DNA of 42,701 nt from positions 1 to 42,701 of the forward strand of contig CAJUTE010000021.1 in assembly GCA_910589555.1 (NCBI GenBank), read 5' to 3'. The translations under genes were made by a program, and so were the position numbers. Origin of the DNA: an uncultured Muribaculum sp. GTDB lineage: Bacteria; Bacteroidota; Bacteroidia; Bacteroidales; Muribaculaceae. Below are positions 7,202 to 16,805 of this stretch, one piece after another. The stretch's first letter is position 1. The number at the start of each line of letters is the position of its first letter. The notes beneath the pieces are model-generated. The model did no database searches. It saw only the letters and a program-made list of their open reading frames with translations, and was not told the DNA's origin.

Positions 7202-10200
7202 ATGTCATTAACTACTATATTAAACAAGCTTTTCGGCAACAAATCGCAGCGTGACCTTAAAGAGATTCAACCTATCGTGGATCAGATCAACGCTCTTGGA
7301 CCTAAGATGAAGGAACTTTCCAATGATGAGTTGCGCGATGTAATCACAAACATAAAGAAAGAACTTCAGGATGCTGTTGCTGATGATACAAAGGCTATCG
7401 CTGAACTGAAAGCAAAAATAGAGGAACTTCCTTTTGATGAGCGTCAACCGTTGTGGGATGATATCGATGCCCGCGAGAAGAACATCCTCGAAATATATGA
7501 GAAGGAGCTTGACCGCGTGCTCCCGTCGGTATTTGCCGCTATGCGTGAAACTGCCGCACGATTTGCCGCCAATGAAACCGTGGAGGTGACAGCGTCGCAA
7601 ATGGACCGTGACCTGGCAGCTGCCGGCAAAGATTTTGTCACAATCGAAGGCGATAAGGCGATATACAAAAATCACTGGATCGCCGGTGGTAATGAAGTGA
7701 CATGGGACATGATACATTATGATGTGCAGCTTATAGGCGGTATCGTGCTGCATCAGGGCAAGATTGCCGAGATGGCAACCGGTGAAGGAAAGACTCTTGT
7801 CGCCACTCTGCCGGTGTTCCTGCGCTCGTTGACAGGACGCGGAGTCCATGTGGTTACTGTCAACGACTATTTGTCAAAACGTGACTCGGAATGGATGGGT
7901 CCGCTATATATGTTCCACGGACAGACTGTGGATTGTATCGACAAGCATCAGCCCAATTCTGAATCTCGTCGTAGAGCCTATGCCTGTGACATCACTTTTG
8001 GTACCAACAATGAATTCGGTTTCGACTATCTTCGTGACAATATGGCTATGTCGCCGCAAGATCTCGTGCAGCGCAAGCATTATTACGCGATTGTCGACGA
8101 GGTTGACTCGGTGCTTATCGACGATGCCCGTACACCGCTCATCATATCAGGTCCTGTGCCCAAGGGCGAGGACCAGTTATTCAATGACTACAAACATAAT
8201 GTAGAGAAGGTGTTTGAGGCTCAGCGCAAGCTTGTGGCTCGACTGCTTCTTGATGCGAAAGAAAAGATTGCAAGCTCAGATAAGGAAGTGAGAAAAGAGG
8301 GCGCCCTCCAGTTGTTCCGCGCATATAAAGGTTTGCCAAAGAACGGTCCGCTTATCAAATATCTTTCACAAGACGGCATCAAGCCGCTGTTGCTTGACAC
8401 TGAGGCATACTATCTCCAGGATAACAGCCGAGAAATGCCGAAAGCGGTTGAACCTCTATATTTCGTGATTGACGAGAAGAACCGTTCGGTAGAACTCACC
8501 GACAAGGGTATAGATGAGCTGACAGGCAGCAGCCAGGATCCGCAATTCTTCGTGTTGCCTGATATAGCTTCACAGTTGTCGGAAGTGGAGGGTGATGATT
8601 CGCTTTCTCCTGCCGATCGTCAGCAACGCAAGGACGACCTCATGCAGAACTATGCCGTCAAGGCGGAGCGTGTGCACACTGTCAACCAGTTGCTGAAGGC
8701 ATACACCCTGTTTGAAAAGGATGTGGAATATGTGATCGACGACAATAAGATCAAGATTGTAGACGAGCAGACCGGACGTATCATGGAGGGTCGCCGCTAC
8801 TCCGACGGGCTCCATCAGGCTATTGAAGCCAAAGAGGGAGTAAAAGTAGAGGCAGCGACTCAGACTTTCGCCACCATTACGTTGCAGAACTATTTCCGTA
8901 TGTATCACAAGCTTGCGGGAATGACCGGTACGGCTGAAACTGAAGCGGGTGAGTTCTGGGACATCTATAAGCTTGATGTGGTGACTATCCCCACCAACAA
9001 GCCTGTGGCTCGAATTGACATGAACGACCGCGTATATCGCACCAAGAAGGAAAAATATGCTGCGGTTATCGATGAGATTGTAGAACTTGTCAATCAGGGC
9101 CGTCCGGTATTGGTCGGCACCACCTCAGTCGATATATCTGAGCTGTTGTCACGAATGCTTACACTGCGTCACATCCCCCACAATGTGCTTAATGCGAAGT
9201 TGCATCAAAAGGAGGCTGACATCGTGGCACAGGCAGGTAAGAAAGGTACTGTTACAATCGCAACCAATATGGCAGGTCGTGGTACCGACATCAAGCTTCC
9301 TGCTGAGGTCAAGGATGCCGGAGGTCTTGCCATCATCGGAACCGAGCGCCATGAGTCACGCCGCGTCGACCGTCAGTTGCGCGGACGTTCAGGACGTCAA
9401 GGCGACCCGGGTTCATCAGTGTTCTTCCTGTCGTTTGAGGATCAGTTGATGCGTCTTTTTGCCGGTGACCGTGTGACAAAGATGCTCGACACTCTTGGAG
9501 TCAAGGAAGGTGAGATGATTGAATCCAAGATGGTGAACCGTGCCATTGAGAATGCACAGAAGCGTGTTGAAGAGAATAACTTCGGTATACGTAAGCGTTT
9601 GTTGGAGTATGACGATGTGATGAATAAGCAGCGTCAATACATTTATGGCCGACGTCTTCATGCTTTGATGGGTGAGCGTGTCGGCATTGACATCAACAAT
9701 ATGCTCTATGACACGGTAGAAAATATTGTGAACACCTATGATTCGCCCGACACATATCCCGATTTGACAATGGAGCTCCTCAAGGTATTTGCTATTGAGA
9801 CTCCGTTCTCCGAAGATGAGTTCCGTAAGATGTCACATCAGGAAGCGTTTGACCGTGTTCATGCTGAGGTCAACGAGGCATTCCGCCGTAAGGGAGAGCG
9901 TATCGTGGAGATCGCGATGCCGGTCATCAAGGATCTTGTAGAGAATAAAGAAGCGAAGGGAAAGATTCTCGTTCCTATCACCGACGGCAAACGTGTGTTC
10001 AACATTCCTGCCGATATCGAAGAGGCTTATCGCACCGAATGCCGCTCGATCATAAAGGAATGGCACAAGGCTATCATGCTTGTCACTATCGACGAGGTGT
10101 GGAAAGAGCACTTGCGCGAACTCGACCAGTTGCGTCAGTCGGTTCAAAATGCATCTTATGAGCAGAAGGATCCGCTTGTGATTTATAAGGTAGAGTCGTT

Positions 10201-10573
10201 CCATTTGTTTGAAAACGCAATGAATACCCTCAACGTGAAGGCTGCATCGGCGTTGTTGAGAGGACAGATTTACATTCCGCAACCACAACCGCAGCGTGCT
10301 TCTGACGCACAGTTGAGTTCTGAGCGAAAAGAAGAGCAGCCCCGTCCTCAGATGAAGGAGGCGCTTCCGGAACGTCCCAACGATTATAGCCGTTATAAGG
10401 CGAGCAAGGAGACTTATCCCGGAGCCGATGCACAGCGTCAAGCCGCTTCTGCCCCACAGGGAGAACAACAACGTACTCAACCTATCGTGAACGGACCTAA
10501 GGTGGGCAGAAATGATCCATGTCCTTGCGGATCAGGCAAGAAGTATAAAAATTGCCATGGAAAAGGACTTTAA
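7202..10573 (+). CDS. secA: preprotein translocase ATPase SecA
   Basis: The motor that pushes unfolded preproteins through SecYEG. At 1123 residues it is the long form usual in Bacteroidetes. The Walker A motif is MATGEGKTL (191-199), the DEAD-type Walker B is VDEVDSVLIDDARTPL (about 299-314), and the second helicase domain has TNMAGRGTDIKL and the RQLRGRSGRQGDPGS finger. Extra sequence compared with the E. coli enzyme lies mainly at about 330-410. The C-terminal SEC-C zinc motif CPCGSGKKYKNCH is intact, after a Gln/Pro-rich linker. It is the last gene of the ilvA operon and is followed 27 nt later by a terminator-like hairpin. Confidence 0.97.
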   Translation: MSLTTILNKLFGNKSQRDLKEIQPIVDQINALGPKMKELSNDELRDVITNIKKELQDAVADDTKAIAELKAKIEELPFDERQPLWDDIDAREKNILEIYEKELDRVLPSVFAAMRETAARFAANETVEVTASQMDRDLAAAGKDFVTIEGDKAIYKNHWIAGGNEVTWDMIHYDVQLIGGIVLHQGKIAEMATGEGKTLVATLPVFLRSLTGRGVHVVTVNDYLSKRDSEWMGPLYMFHGQTVDCIDKHQPNSESRRRAYACDITFGTNNEFGFDYLRDNMAMSPQDLVQRKHYYAIVDEVDSVLIDDARTPLIISGPVPKGEDQLFNDYKHNVEKVFEAQRKLVARLLLDAKEKIASSDKEVRKEGALQLFRAYKGLPKNGPLIKYLSQDGIKPLLLDTEAYYLQDNSREMPKAVEPLYFVIDEKNRSVELTDKGIDELTGSSQDPQFFVLPDIASQLSEVEGDDSLSPADRQQRKDDLMQNYAVKAERVHTVNQLLKAYTLFEKDVEYVIDDNKIKIVDEQTGRIMEGRRYSDGLHQAIEAKEGVKVEAATQTFATITLQNYFRMYHKLAGMTGTAETEAGEFWDIYKLDVVTIPTNKPVARIDMNDRVYRTKKEKYAAVIDEIVELVNQGRPVLVGTTSVDISELLSRMLTLRHIPHNVLNAKLHQKEADIVAQAGKKGTVTIATNMAGRGTDIKLPAEVKDAGGLAIIGTERHESRRVDRQLRGRSGRQGDPGSSVFFLSFEDQLMRLFAGDRVTKMLDTLGVKEGEMIESKMVNRAIENAQKRVEENNFGIRKRLLEYDDVMNKQRQYIYGRRLHALMGERVGIDINNMLYDTVENIVNTYDSPDTYPDLTMELLKVFAIETPFSEDEFRKMSHQEAFDRVHAEVNEAFRRKGERIVEIAMPVIKDLVENKEAKGKILVPITDGKRVFNIPADIEEAYRTECRSIIKEWHKAIMLVTIDEVWKEHLRELDQLRQSVQNASYEQKDPLVIYKVESFHLFENAMNTLNVKAASALLRGQIYIPQPQPQRASDAQLSSERKEEQPRPQMKEALPERPNDYSRYKASKETYPGADAQRQAASAPQGEQQRTQPIVNGPKVGRNDPCPCGSGKKYKNCHGKGL

Positions 10574-10600
10574 CCGCCTCTAATATTCAGTAGTAACATA

Positions 10601-10628
10601 AGGACGGGGCAATCAAATGCTCCGTCCT
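10601..10628 (+). terminator. terminator-like hairpin after secA
   Basis: The arms at 10601-10611 and 10618-10628 pair over 11 bp with one G-U pair and a 6-nt loop. The sequence GTTTAAATT follows, a poor U-tract. It lies only 17 nt before the ATG of the next gene, so it may be leaky or act as a 5'-UTR structure. Confidence 0.6.
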
Positions 10629-10645
10629 GTTTAAATTAAAATCTA

Positions 10646-12757
10646 ATGAAAAAATTTGTAACAGTGACTGTTATGACTGCAAGCATGATCTCAGGCAGTG
10701 CAAATGATATTAAGTATCCTCAGGCTCCTACGTCCAATACCGTAGATGTGTATTTCGGCAATAAGGTAGCCGATCCTTATCGTTCGTTGGAGAATGACAC
10801 ATCAGCATCCACTCTCGGATGGGTCGAGGCTGAACGCAAAGTCACCGAGGACTATCTGTCAAAGATTCCTTTCCGTGATAATCTTCGTGAAAGGATAAAG
10901 ACTTTGATGAACTATAAGAAATCGGGCATTCCGTTTAAAAAGGACGGGAAGTATTATTTCTATGAGAATGACGGATTGCAGAATCAATCGGTTCTTTATT
11001 GCTCTGACACCTTGGGCGGACCGGCAAAGGTGTTTCTCGACCCTAATAAGTTGAGCGATGACGGAACCGTTGCCTTGACCGGAATCAGTTTCTCAAACGA
11101 TGGCAAATACACAGCCTACACCATATCACGCAGCGGATCGGACTGGACTGAGATATATGTGATGGATACCGCCACCGGAGAATTGCTGCCTGACCACATC
11201 GAGTGGGCTAAATTCACAGGCGCGGAATGGGATGGCGACGGATTTTATTACAGTGCCTACGATCGTCCTGTAGAGGGGAAGGAATTCTCCAATGCCAATG
11301 AGAATCATCGCATCTATTATCACCGTCTCGGAACAAAGCAGCAGGATGACAAGCTTGTGTATGAAGACAAGGCTCATCCGCTACATTTCCACTCGGCATC
11401 GATTCATGATGACAATCAGCCGCTGTTTGTGTATGGCGGAGGTGAGGGGCTTGGCAGCTCGCTGATCATGCGTAACCCGGGTTCAGAGGAGTGGATCACA
11501 ATAGAGCCTTCTCAGGATTATGAGATTTCGGTGCTTGATGTGATTGACGGACAGATGTTCATCTACACCAATTATGGCGCGCCGAAGTATCGTCTTATGA
11601 CGGCTTCCATCGATGCTCCGCAAAGAGAGAATTGGAAGGAGCTTGTTCCTGAGGATAAGGGTGTGCTTACCGGTGTGCAATTTGCCGGCGACAAGCTGAT
11701 ATTGACCTACGAGATCGATGCTCAAAACAAGTCATTCGTCTATAGCCGTGATGGAAAGCGTCTTAATGAAATGAAGTTCCCGGCAGCCGGTTCGGTAGGC
11801 ATTTCCTCAAGCAAAAAGCATGATGAAGTATTCTATACCTTCACTTCGTTCACTTATCCCTCAGCTATCTATAGCTATAATCTTGCCGACAACACATCCA
11901 AGCTCTATAAGTCGACCGATATCAATGGTTTCAATATGGATGATTACGTGACTGAGCAGATATTCTATCCCTCTTCTGATGATACAATGGTTCCCATGTT
12001 CATCACATATAAGAAAGGATTGAAGCGCGATGGCAAGAATCCTGTTTATCTGTATGGTTATGGAGGTTTCAATATTTCGCTTACTCCGGGATTCTCGGCA
12101 CAGCGATTGCTGTGGCTTGAAAATGGCGGCATATATGCTCAGACAAATCTGCGCGGAGGCGGTGAATATGGTGAACCTTGGCACCTTGCCGGAACAAAAC
12201 AGCAGAAGATGAATGTGTTCAATGACTTTATTTCCGCTGCTGAATATCTGATTAAAGAGGGATGGTCATCACCTGAATATATGGCAATCGAGGGAGGAAG
12301 CAACGGCGGACTTCTCGTAGGAGCCTGCGTGAACTTGCGTCCCGATCTGTTTAAAGTGGCTATTCCCCGTGTAGGAGTGATGGATATGATGCGTTATCAT
12401 CTGTTCACTATCGGTTGGAACTGGGCTTCAGATTATGGCACCAGTGCCGACTCAAAAGAGATGGCTGAATATCTGTTGAGCTATTCTCCCATTCACAACA
12501 TAAAGAATGACGGAACTAAATATCCGGCAATTCTGGTTACTACCGCCGATCATGATGACCGTGTAGTGCCGGCGCATTCATTCAAGTATGCCGCCACACT
12601 TCAGAGCAGCAACACCGGAGATGCCCCCAAGATCATAAGAATCGATTCTAAAGCCGGGCATGGCGCCGGAAAACCGGTGTCGAAAGTGATCGATGAATAT
12701 GCCGATATTTATTCATTCCTGTTTTACAATATGGGAATAAATCCTGTAGTTGAATGA
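10646..12757 (+). CDS. prolyl oligopeptidase family serine peptidase (S9A)
   Basis: Cleaves short peptides after proline. The 703-residue length is normal for S9A. An N-terminal signal peptide (about 1-20) points to periplasmic export. An N-terminal helix region and seven-bladed propeller (about 20-440) precede the alpha/beta-hydrolase domain. The catalytic Ser is S552 in GGSNGGLLVG, the Asp lies in TADHDDRVVPAHS and the His in KAGHGAGKP. The LYGYGGFNIS motif near 470 is also typical. The next lipoprotein gene overlaps by 4 nt or directly abuts. The start follows a secA-distal hairpin by 17 nt, leaving no room for a standard promoter there. Confidence 0.93.
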   Translation: MKKFVTVTVMTASMISGSANDIKYPQAPTSNTVDVYFGNKVADPYRSLENDTSASTLGWVEAERKVTEDYLSKIPFRDNLRERIKTLMNYKKSGIPFKKDGKYYFYENDGLQNQSVLYCSDTLGGPAKVFLDPNKLSDDGTVALTGISFSNDGKYTAYTISRSGSDWTEIYVMDTATGELLPDHIEWAKFTGAEWDGDGFYYSAYDRPVEGKEFSNANENHRIYYHRLGTKQQDDKLVYEDKAHPLHFHSASIHDDNQPLFVYGGGEGLGSSLIMRNPGSEEWITIEPSQDYEISVLDVIDGQMFIYTNYGAPKYRLMTASIDAPQRENWKELVPEDKGVLTGVQFAGDKLILTYEIDAQNKSFVYSRDGKRLNEMKFPAAGSVGISSSKKHDEVFYTFTSFTYPSAIYSYNLADNTSKLYKSTDINGFNMDDYVTEQIFYPSSDDTMVPMFITYKKGLKRDGKNPVYLYGYGGFNISLTPGFSAQRLLWLENGGIYAQTNLRGGGEYGEPWHLAGTKQQKMNVFNDFISAAEYLIKEGWSSPEYMAIEGGSNGGLLVGACVNLRPDLFKVAIPRVGVMDMMRYHLFTIGWNWASDYGTSADSKEMAEYLLSYSPIHNIKNDGTKYPAILVTTADHDDRVVPAHSFKYAATLQSSNTGDAPKIIRIDSKAGHGAGKPVSKVIDEYADIYSFLFYNMGINPVVE

Positions 12758-13680
12758 TGAAGTGGCGTCAATTGCTTATATTGCTTCCGTCACTTGCTTT
12801 CCAGGGGTGTTTCACCGGAATTGAAAGCACGCCAAAGATAACTTCAACTGATGTTGAACGCCAGCAGGTTGGTGCCACTGAGGAGGACAAATTCCTCAGT
12901 GGCATTAATCCGCAGCGACTGTCGGAATGGAAGAAGGGGAAACGCTTTTATGTCACTGACGATAAAATAGTGTTGGCATTGGAGCCTACCGGCAATCCTC
13001 CGAAATCGGGCGAATACATATATTTTGACAGTTATCGCCCGGTGATTTCGCTAACCGGCACAGAAGATACCGAGATCATATTTTCCGACAAATCAGGAGG
13101 TGAGATTGTTTATAGGGTTTCAGCTTCGCGTCAGGAGCTTGAAAACCGTGCTAAGGTCGATGTGCCGTTCACCATTGACATGGACATTGTTGATGCCACA
13201 TCCGATATGTTGCTCAATAAGGAATTGTTTCTTAAAAGTCCGGTAAGGTATGACAGGAAAGGAAATTCCTATAATGGAATAAAATTCGTGCCGGTTACCA
13301 TTACTGAAGTATTGCCGGGTAATGTAGTATATCAGGTGATGGTCAAGTTTAAAATCGACGGTGAGGAGAATCCTGCGGAGGAAGCTTATCTCTTTTTGAA
13401 TGTAGGGGATTCAGGCAGGACTACCCGTAATTTCGCCACACTGTTCTACTTCAATGATCCCCACCGGAAATATCCGCTTGTGACTGATGAAACGTGGAGG
13501 CACATACAGCGCGGACAGGTTGTGCCCTATATGACACGCGAGGAGTGTAAACTTGCTCTTGGCGCTCCGGCTTCTGTGAGCCGCCGCAATGCGATTTCCA
13601 CTATCCAGGAATTATGGAGCTATCCCAACGGAAATTATCTGATCTTTGAGGATGGCATATTAAAAAGCGTAAGACGATAG
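12754..13680 (+). CDS. lipoprotein with BamE/SmpA-like C-terminal domain
   Basis: A 308-residue protein with a signal peptide ending at G18-C19, so probably a lipoprotein. Residues about 30-240 are beta-rich and not recognised. The last 61 residues (248-308) follow the SmpA/BamE pattern: W-x-x-I-x-x-G-Q, then M-T-R-E-E with L-G-A-P, then E-L-W-S-Y, then Y-L-I-F-E-D-G. In BamE this fold supports outer-membrane protein assembly; here the link is pattern-based inference. Two in-frame ATGs (12754, 12757) are possible; the first overlaps the peptidase stop as ATGATGA. murB follows after 6 nt. Confidence 0.7.
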   Translation: MMKWRQLLILLPSLAFQGCFTGIESTPKITSTDVERQQVGATEEDKFLSGINPQRLSEWKKGKRFYVTDDKIVLALEPTGNPPKSGEYIYFDSYRPVISLTGTEDTEIIFSDKSGGEIVYRVSASRQELENRAKVDVPFTIDMDIVDATSDMLLNKELFLKSPVRYDRKGNSYNGIKFVPVTITEVLPGNVVYQVMVKFKIDGEENPAEEAYLFLNVGDSGRTTRNFATLFYFNDPHRKYPLVTDETWRHIQRGQVVPYMTREECKLALGAPASVSRRNAISTIQELWSYPNGNYLIFEDGILKSVRR

Positions 13681-13686
13681 ATTTTT

Positions 13687-14697
13687 ATGATAACACGTAA
13701 AGATAATTGCGATATATCGAAGTCGACAACATTTCATCTGCCGGTTGTTGCCGATGAATTTGTTGAGTATGACACTATCAGCGAGCTGATAGATATAGTC
13801 AAGGAGCTTAAGAAAAGTGATAAGCGCTATCTCCATCTTGGAGGTGGCAGCAATATGCTTTTCCCGGCACGATATAACGGGGTTGTGTTGCATTGCCGTT
13901 GTGCCGAGATAACTCAGCTTGAGCGAAACGACACTCATGCATTAATACATGCCACAGCCGGAGTGACGTGGGATGATTTCGTGAAATATACCGTCGGGCA
14001 TAATCTTTACGGAGCGGTAAATCTGTCATATATCCCCGGGGAAGTCGGAGGAGCAGCCGTGCAGAATGTTGGCGCCTACGGAGCCGAGGCGAAAGATATT
14101 ATTGAGAGTGTTGAAGTGCTTGACACGATTGATATGCATCCTAAAAAGCTGCCGTTGGAGGAGTGTTTGTACGGTTACAGGGACAGTGTGTTCAAGCATC
14201 ATCCGGGCAAGTATATCGTGACTGGAGTGACATTTAAGCTTAGTGTGCAGCCGGTATATACACTGGATTATGGTCCGCTGAAAGAATTGGCTGATTTTCC
14301 GGAATTGAGTCTTGAAATGGTCAGGGACAGGATTGTGTCCATACGCCGGTCCAAGCTCCCGGAACCGTCTGAGATTGGCAGTGCCGGGTCATTTTTCAAA
14401 AATCCTGTGGTGGATAGATCCAAGTTTGACGAGCTTAAGGCGTCTTATCCCGATATGCCTTTTTATGATCTTCCCGATGACAAGGTTAAGATTCCTGCCG
14501 GATGGCTCATTGAGACATCGGGTCTTAAAGGATATCGCATTGGCGGCGCGGAAGTGTTTCCGAAGCAGTGCCTTGTGATAGTCAATGCCGGAGGTGCTTC
14601 AGTAGGAGATGTGCTGGCTCTCAAATCTTTTATTCAGGACACTGTGAAATCGAAATTCGGCATTGAAATATCACCGGAAGTTAATATAGTAGAGTGA
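13687..14697 (+). CDS. murB: UDP-N-acetylenolpyruvoylglucosamine reductase
   Basis: FAD/NADPH enzyme that finishes UDP-MurNAc synthesis for peptidoglycan. 336 residues, type I size. The FAD site LGGGSNMLF is at 51-59 and IPGEVGGAAVQN follows. GYRDSVFK carries the conserved Arg, and S235 in SAGSFFKNP is the proton-donating Ser. The protein ends in SPEVNIVE with the conserved Glu. It lies 6 nt after the BamE-like lipoprotein gene, and its stop overlaps the MBL hydrolase start. Confidence 0.95.
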   Translation: MITRKDNCDISKSTTFHLPVVADEFVEYDTISELIDIVKELKKSDKRYLHLGGGSNMLFPARYNGVVLHCRCAEITQLERNDTHALIHATAGVTWDDFVKYTVGHNLYGAVNLSYIPGEVGGAAVQNVGAYGAEAKDIIESVEVLDTIDMHPKKLPLEECLYGYRDSVFKHHPGKYIVTGVTFKLSVQPVYTLDYGPLKELADFPELSLEMVRDRIVSIRRSKLPEPSEIGSAGSFFKNPVVDRSKFDELKASYPDMPFYDLPDDKVKIPAGWLIETSGLKGYRIGGAEVFPKQCLVIVNAGGASVGDVLALKSFIQDTVKSKFGIEISPEVNIVE

Positions 14698-15461
14698 TGA
14701 TGAGACTGCGTTTTTTGGGAACGGGGACCTCGACCGGTGTGCCACAGATAGGGTGCAAATGTCCTGTTTGTACATCGACTGACCTTCATGACAAGCGCCA
14801 GAGGGCTTCCGCTCTGTTGAATGTGGACGGGAAGAACATCCTTATAGATTGCGGTCCTGATTTCAGGCAGCAGATTATCGATGCGGGCGCTCCCGATATC
14901 GCGTGCGCTCTACTCACTCACAGCCATTATGATCATGTAGGTGGCATTGACGATTTGCGGCCTTATTGTCATCGTGACGGGGGATTTCCGCTCTATTGCC
15001 GTCATGATGTGGCTGAAGATTTGCGAAACCGTGTGCCATACTGTTTCAAGGAGCATCCTTATCCCGGAGTGCCGTCATTTGACATTCATGAGATCGGATC
15101 AGAGCCATTTAAAATAGGGGAGACTCCTGTGGTTCCGTTGCCCGTGATTCACTATAAGCTTCCCATAGTCGGATTCAGAATCGGCAAGTTGGCTTATATC
15201 ACCGATGCAAAGATTATTCCAGACGAAACATTCCACCTTCTTAAAGGAGTGGATACACTGGTCATTAATGCATTAAGGCGAGAACCGCATCTTTCCCACA
15301 TGACTCTGGATGAGGCTTTGGCAGCGATATCGCGTATTAATCCCCGCATAGCTTATCTCACGCATCTTGCCGATAAAATGGGGCTGCAATCGGAAGTTGA
15401 ACCTACATTGCCGGAAAATGTCCATATTGCCTATGACGGGCTTGAAATAGAAATAATGTGA
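14697..15461 (+). CDS. MBL-fold metallo-hydrolase, PhnP-like
   Basis: A 254-residue cytoplasmic metallo-beta-lactamase fold hydrolase. The N-terminus FLGTGTSTGVPQIGC and the cysteines C20, C22 and C25 resemble the structural zinc site of PhnP-type phosphodiesterases. The active-site metal motif is THSHYDHVGG with H75, H77, D79 and H80. Distal His residues follow in VIHYKL and YLTHLADK. PhnP acts on cyclic ribose phosphates, but homologues outside phosphonate operons vary, and no phn gene is nearby, so the substrate is open. The start is ambiguous among GTG 14694, ATG 14697 and ATG 14700; the middle one gives a TGATG overlap with murB. Confidence 0.85.
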   Translation: MMRLRFLGTGTSTGVPQIGCKCPVCTSTDLHDKRQRASALLNVDGKNILIDCGPDFRQQIIDAGAPDIACALLTHSHYDHVGGIDDLRPYCHRDGGFPLYCRHDVAEDLRNRVPYCFKEHPYPGVPSFDIHEIGSEPFKIGETPVVPLPVIHYKLPIVGFRIGKLAYITDAKIIPDETFHLLKGVDTLVINALRREPHLSHMTLDEALAAISRINPRIAYLTHLADKMGLQSEVEPTLPENVHIAYDGLEIEIM

Positions 15462-15534
15462 TTTTTAAGGTAAAAAATTAAACAAAATCAGATTTAAAAC
15501 GTCACTATAGTATATAGTAAATAAACTTTGAAAT

Positions 15535-16383
15535 ATGAATAAAACAGTATTAATAGCAGCCATGTCGGCTATAGTCGTTGGATTGTCATCTTGTGGTTCA
15601 TTGAAAAAATCAAATTCAACTGCAGTCAATGTTGACAACAAAGTAGAAGAGAGTCAGGATGACCAGAGTATTGTGCCTTACTCCATGGAGGATCTGGAAG
15701 GCGAATGGACCATCTCATCTGTAGGAGGTCATAAAGTGACCGGAGAAAATCGCCCGTATGTGAACTTCAGTCTTAAGGACAACAGAATGTATGGTTCAAA
15801 CGGATGTAACCTAATAAACGGCGGATTGATCGTAAAGGGCAATAATATGTCGTTTGACAAGGTGATCAGCACCATGATGGCTTGTGCCGATGCTCCCTAT
15901 GAACAGGCTATAAACCTCGCGTTGGAAAATACCCGCACTTACTCCATCAGCAAGCGAGGACATGAGTTTTATCTTGAATTGAAGAACGGATCAAAGCAGA
16001 CTGTGATGGTATTGAGAAAGCATAACATGGATTTTCTTAACGGAACTTGGCATATAGAGGAGATTGACGGACAGAAATACAATCTTCCCGATATGCAGAT
16101 GGTGCTTGACGTGCAGGAATTGAGATTGCATGGAAACACCGGATGTAATCTTGTGAACGGTTCATTGGTGATTGATCCTGATAAATCCAACTCTATCCAG
16201 TTCAATAATCTTGCTTCGACACGAATGATGTGTGATCCGGAAAGCATGAAGGCGGAGACAGCCTGTCTGGTAGCGCTTGAGAGCGTTGAATTTGCCAAGA
16301 AGGGTCGTCATGACACCGTACAGCTCTTCGATAAGGATAATAAGGTTGTGATGGTAATCAAGAAGGTAGAAGTGGAAAAATAA
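15535..16383 (+). CDS. lipoprotein with two META (HslJ-like) domains
   Basis: A 282-residue lipoprotein; the signal peptide ends L-S-S then C20. Two tandem META domains follow, at about 51-150 and 165-278. Each has the W at its start (GEWTI, GTWHI), the NGCNL or TGCNLVNG turn and a later MMAC or TRMMC Cys. The paired cysteines could form disulfides in the periplasm. META domains occur in heat-shock protein HslJ and in envelope lipoproteins; activity is not known. It lies 73 nt after the MBL gene in an AT-rich gap without a clean promoter, and is closed by a strong terminator. Confidence 0.88.
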   Translation: MNKTVLIAAMSAIVVGLSSCGSLKKSNSTAVNVDNKVEESQDDQSIVPYSMEDLEGEWTISSVGGHKVTGENRPYVNFSLKDNRMYGSNGCNLINGGLIVKGNNMSFDKVISTMMACADAPYEQAINLALENTRTYSISKRGHEFYLELKNGSKQTVMVLRKHNMDFLNGTWHIEEIDGQKYNLPDMQMVLDVQELRLHGNTGCNLVNGSLVIDPDKSNSIQFNNLASTRMMCDPESMKAETACLVALESVEFAKKGRHDTVQLFDKDNKVVMVIKKVEVEK

Positions 16384-16418
16384 GCCTGTTTACAGTCAAC
16401 AATCTCCATAAACAGTAA

Positions 16419-16456
16419 AGCAGGGCGTCGCTAAAAAGTGATGCCCTGCTTTTTTA
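16419..16456. terminator. bidirectional intrinsic terminator
   Basis: The arms 16419-16432 and 16437-16450 form a 14-bp stem with two G-U pairs and an AAAA loop, followed by TTTTTT. It lies between the convergent META lipoprotein and merR genes. The minus side has a shorter T-run. Confidence 0.85.
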
Positions 16457-16461
16457 TTTGC

Positions 16462-16800
16462 TTAGCGGCGTCGTGTTGCCGCGATGAGCATTCCTTGCAG
16501 CTCATCGCGTATTTTTAGCAATCGCTCCACTGCCGCAGCCTGTCGAGCCACTCCCGACGGATTGTTGTTTATCTGTGCTTTTGCGGCATCTATCTTAAGC
16601 CCCTTCACCTTAAGCAGGAAATGTATCATTCTTGTTCGCTCGATGTCATTGGCGGTGTACAGGCGTGTGCCTTTTGAGCCGCGTTTCGGGCGTATTGATG
16701 GAAATTCCTGTTCCCAATATCTGAGAGTCGATAGGGGGACATCAAGCATTTCAGCGACTTCGCGTATGCGGTAATATTTTTTCAGATTGGCGTCATCCAT
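16462..16800 (-). CDS. MerR-family transcriptional regulator
   Basis: A 112-residue DNA-binding protein. The winged helix-turn-helix at about 4-70 has YRIREVAEMLDVPLSTLRYWE, then RLYTANDIERTRMIHFLL. A short dimerisation helix follows (about 75-108). There is no C-terminal effector domain and no Cys metal site, so ligand or target cannot be named. It lies 5 nt downstream of the M23 peptidase gene and so shares its transcript. This short MerR form is common in Bacteroidetes beside M23 genes, as I recall. Confidence 0.88.
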   Translation of the reverse strand: MDDANLKKYYRIREVAEMLDVPLSTLRYWEQEFPSIRPKRGSKGTRLYTANDIERTRMIHFLLKVKGLKIDAAKAQINNNPSGVARQAAAVERLLKIRDELQGMLIAATRRR

Positions 16801-16805
16801 AGGGT

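Noticed and set aside
9833..10480. 215-codon minus-strand frame
   Set aside because: Opposite the C-terminal part of secA; Arg/Leu-rich low-quality composition.
15519..15527. TAAACTTTG as a promoter for the META lipoprotein
   Set aside because: Spacing within the box is one nt too long and the start would fall on the ATG itself, giving a leaderless mRNA.
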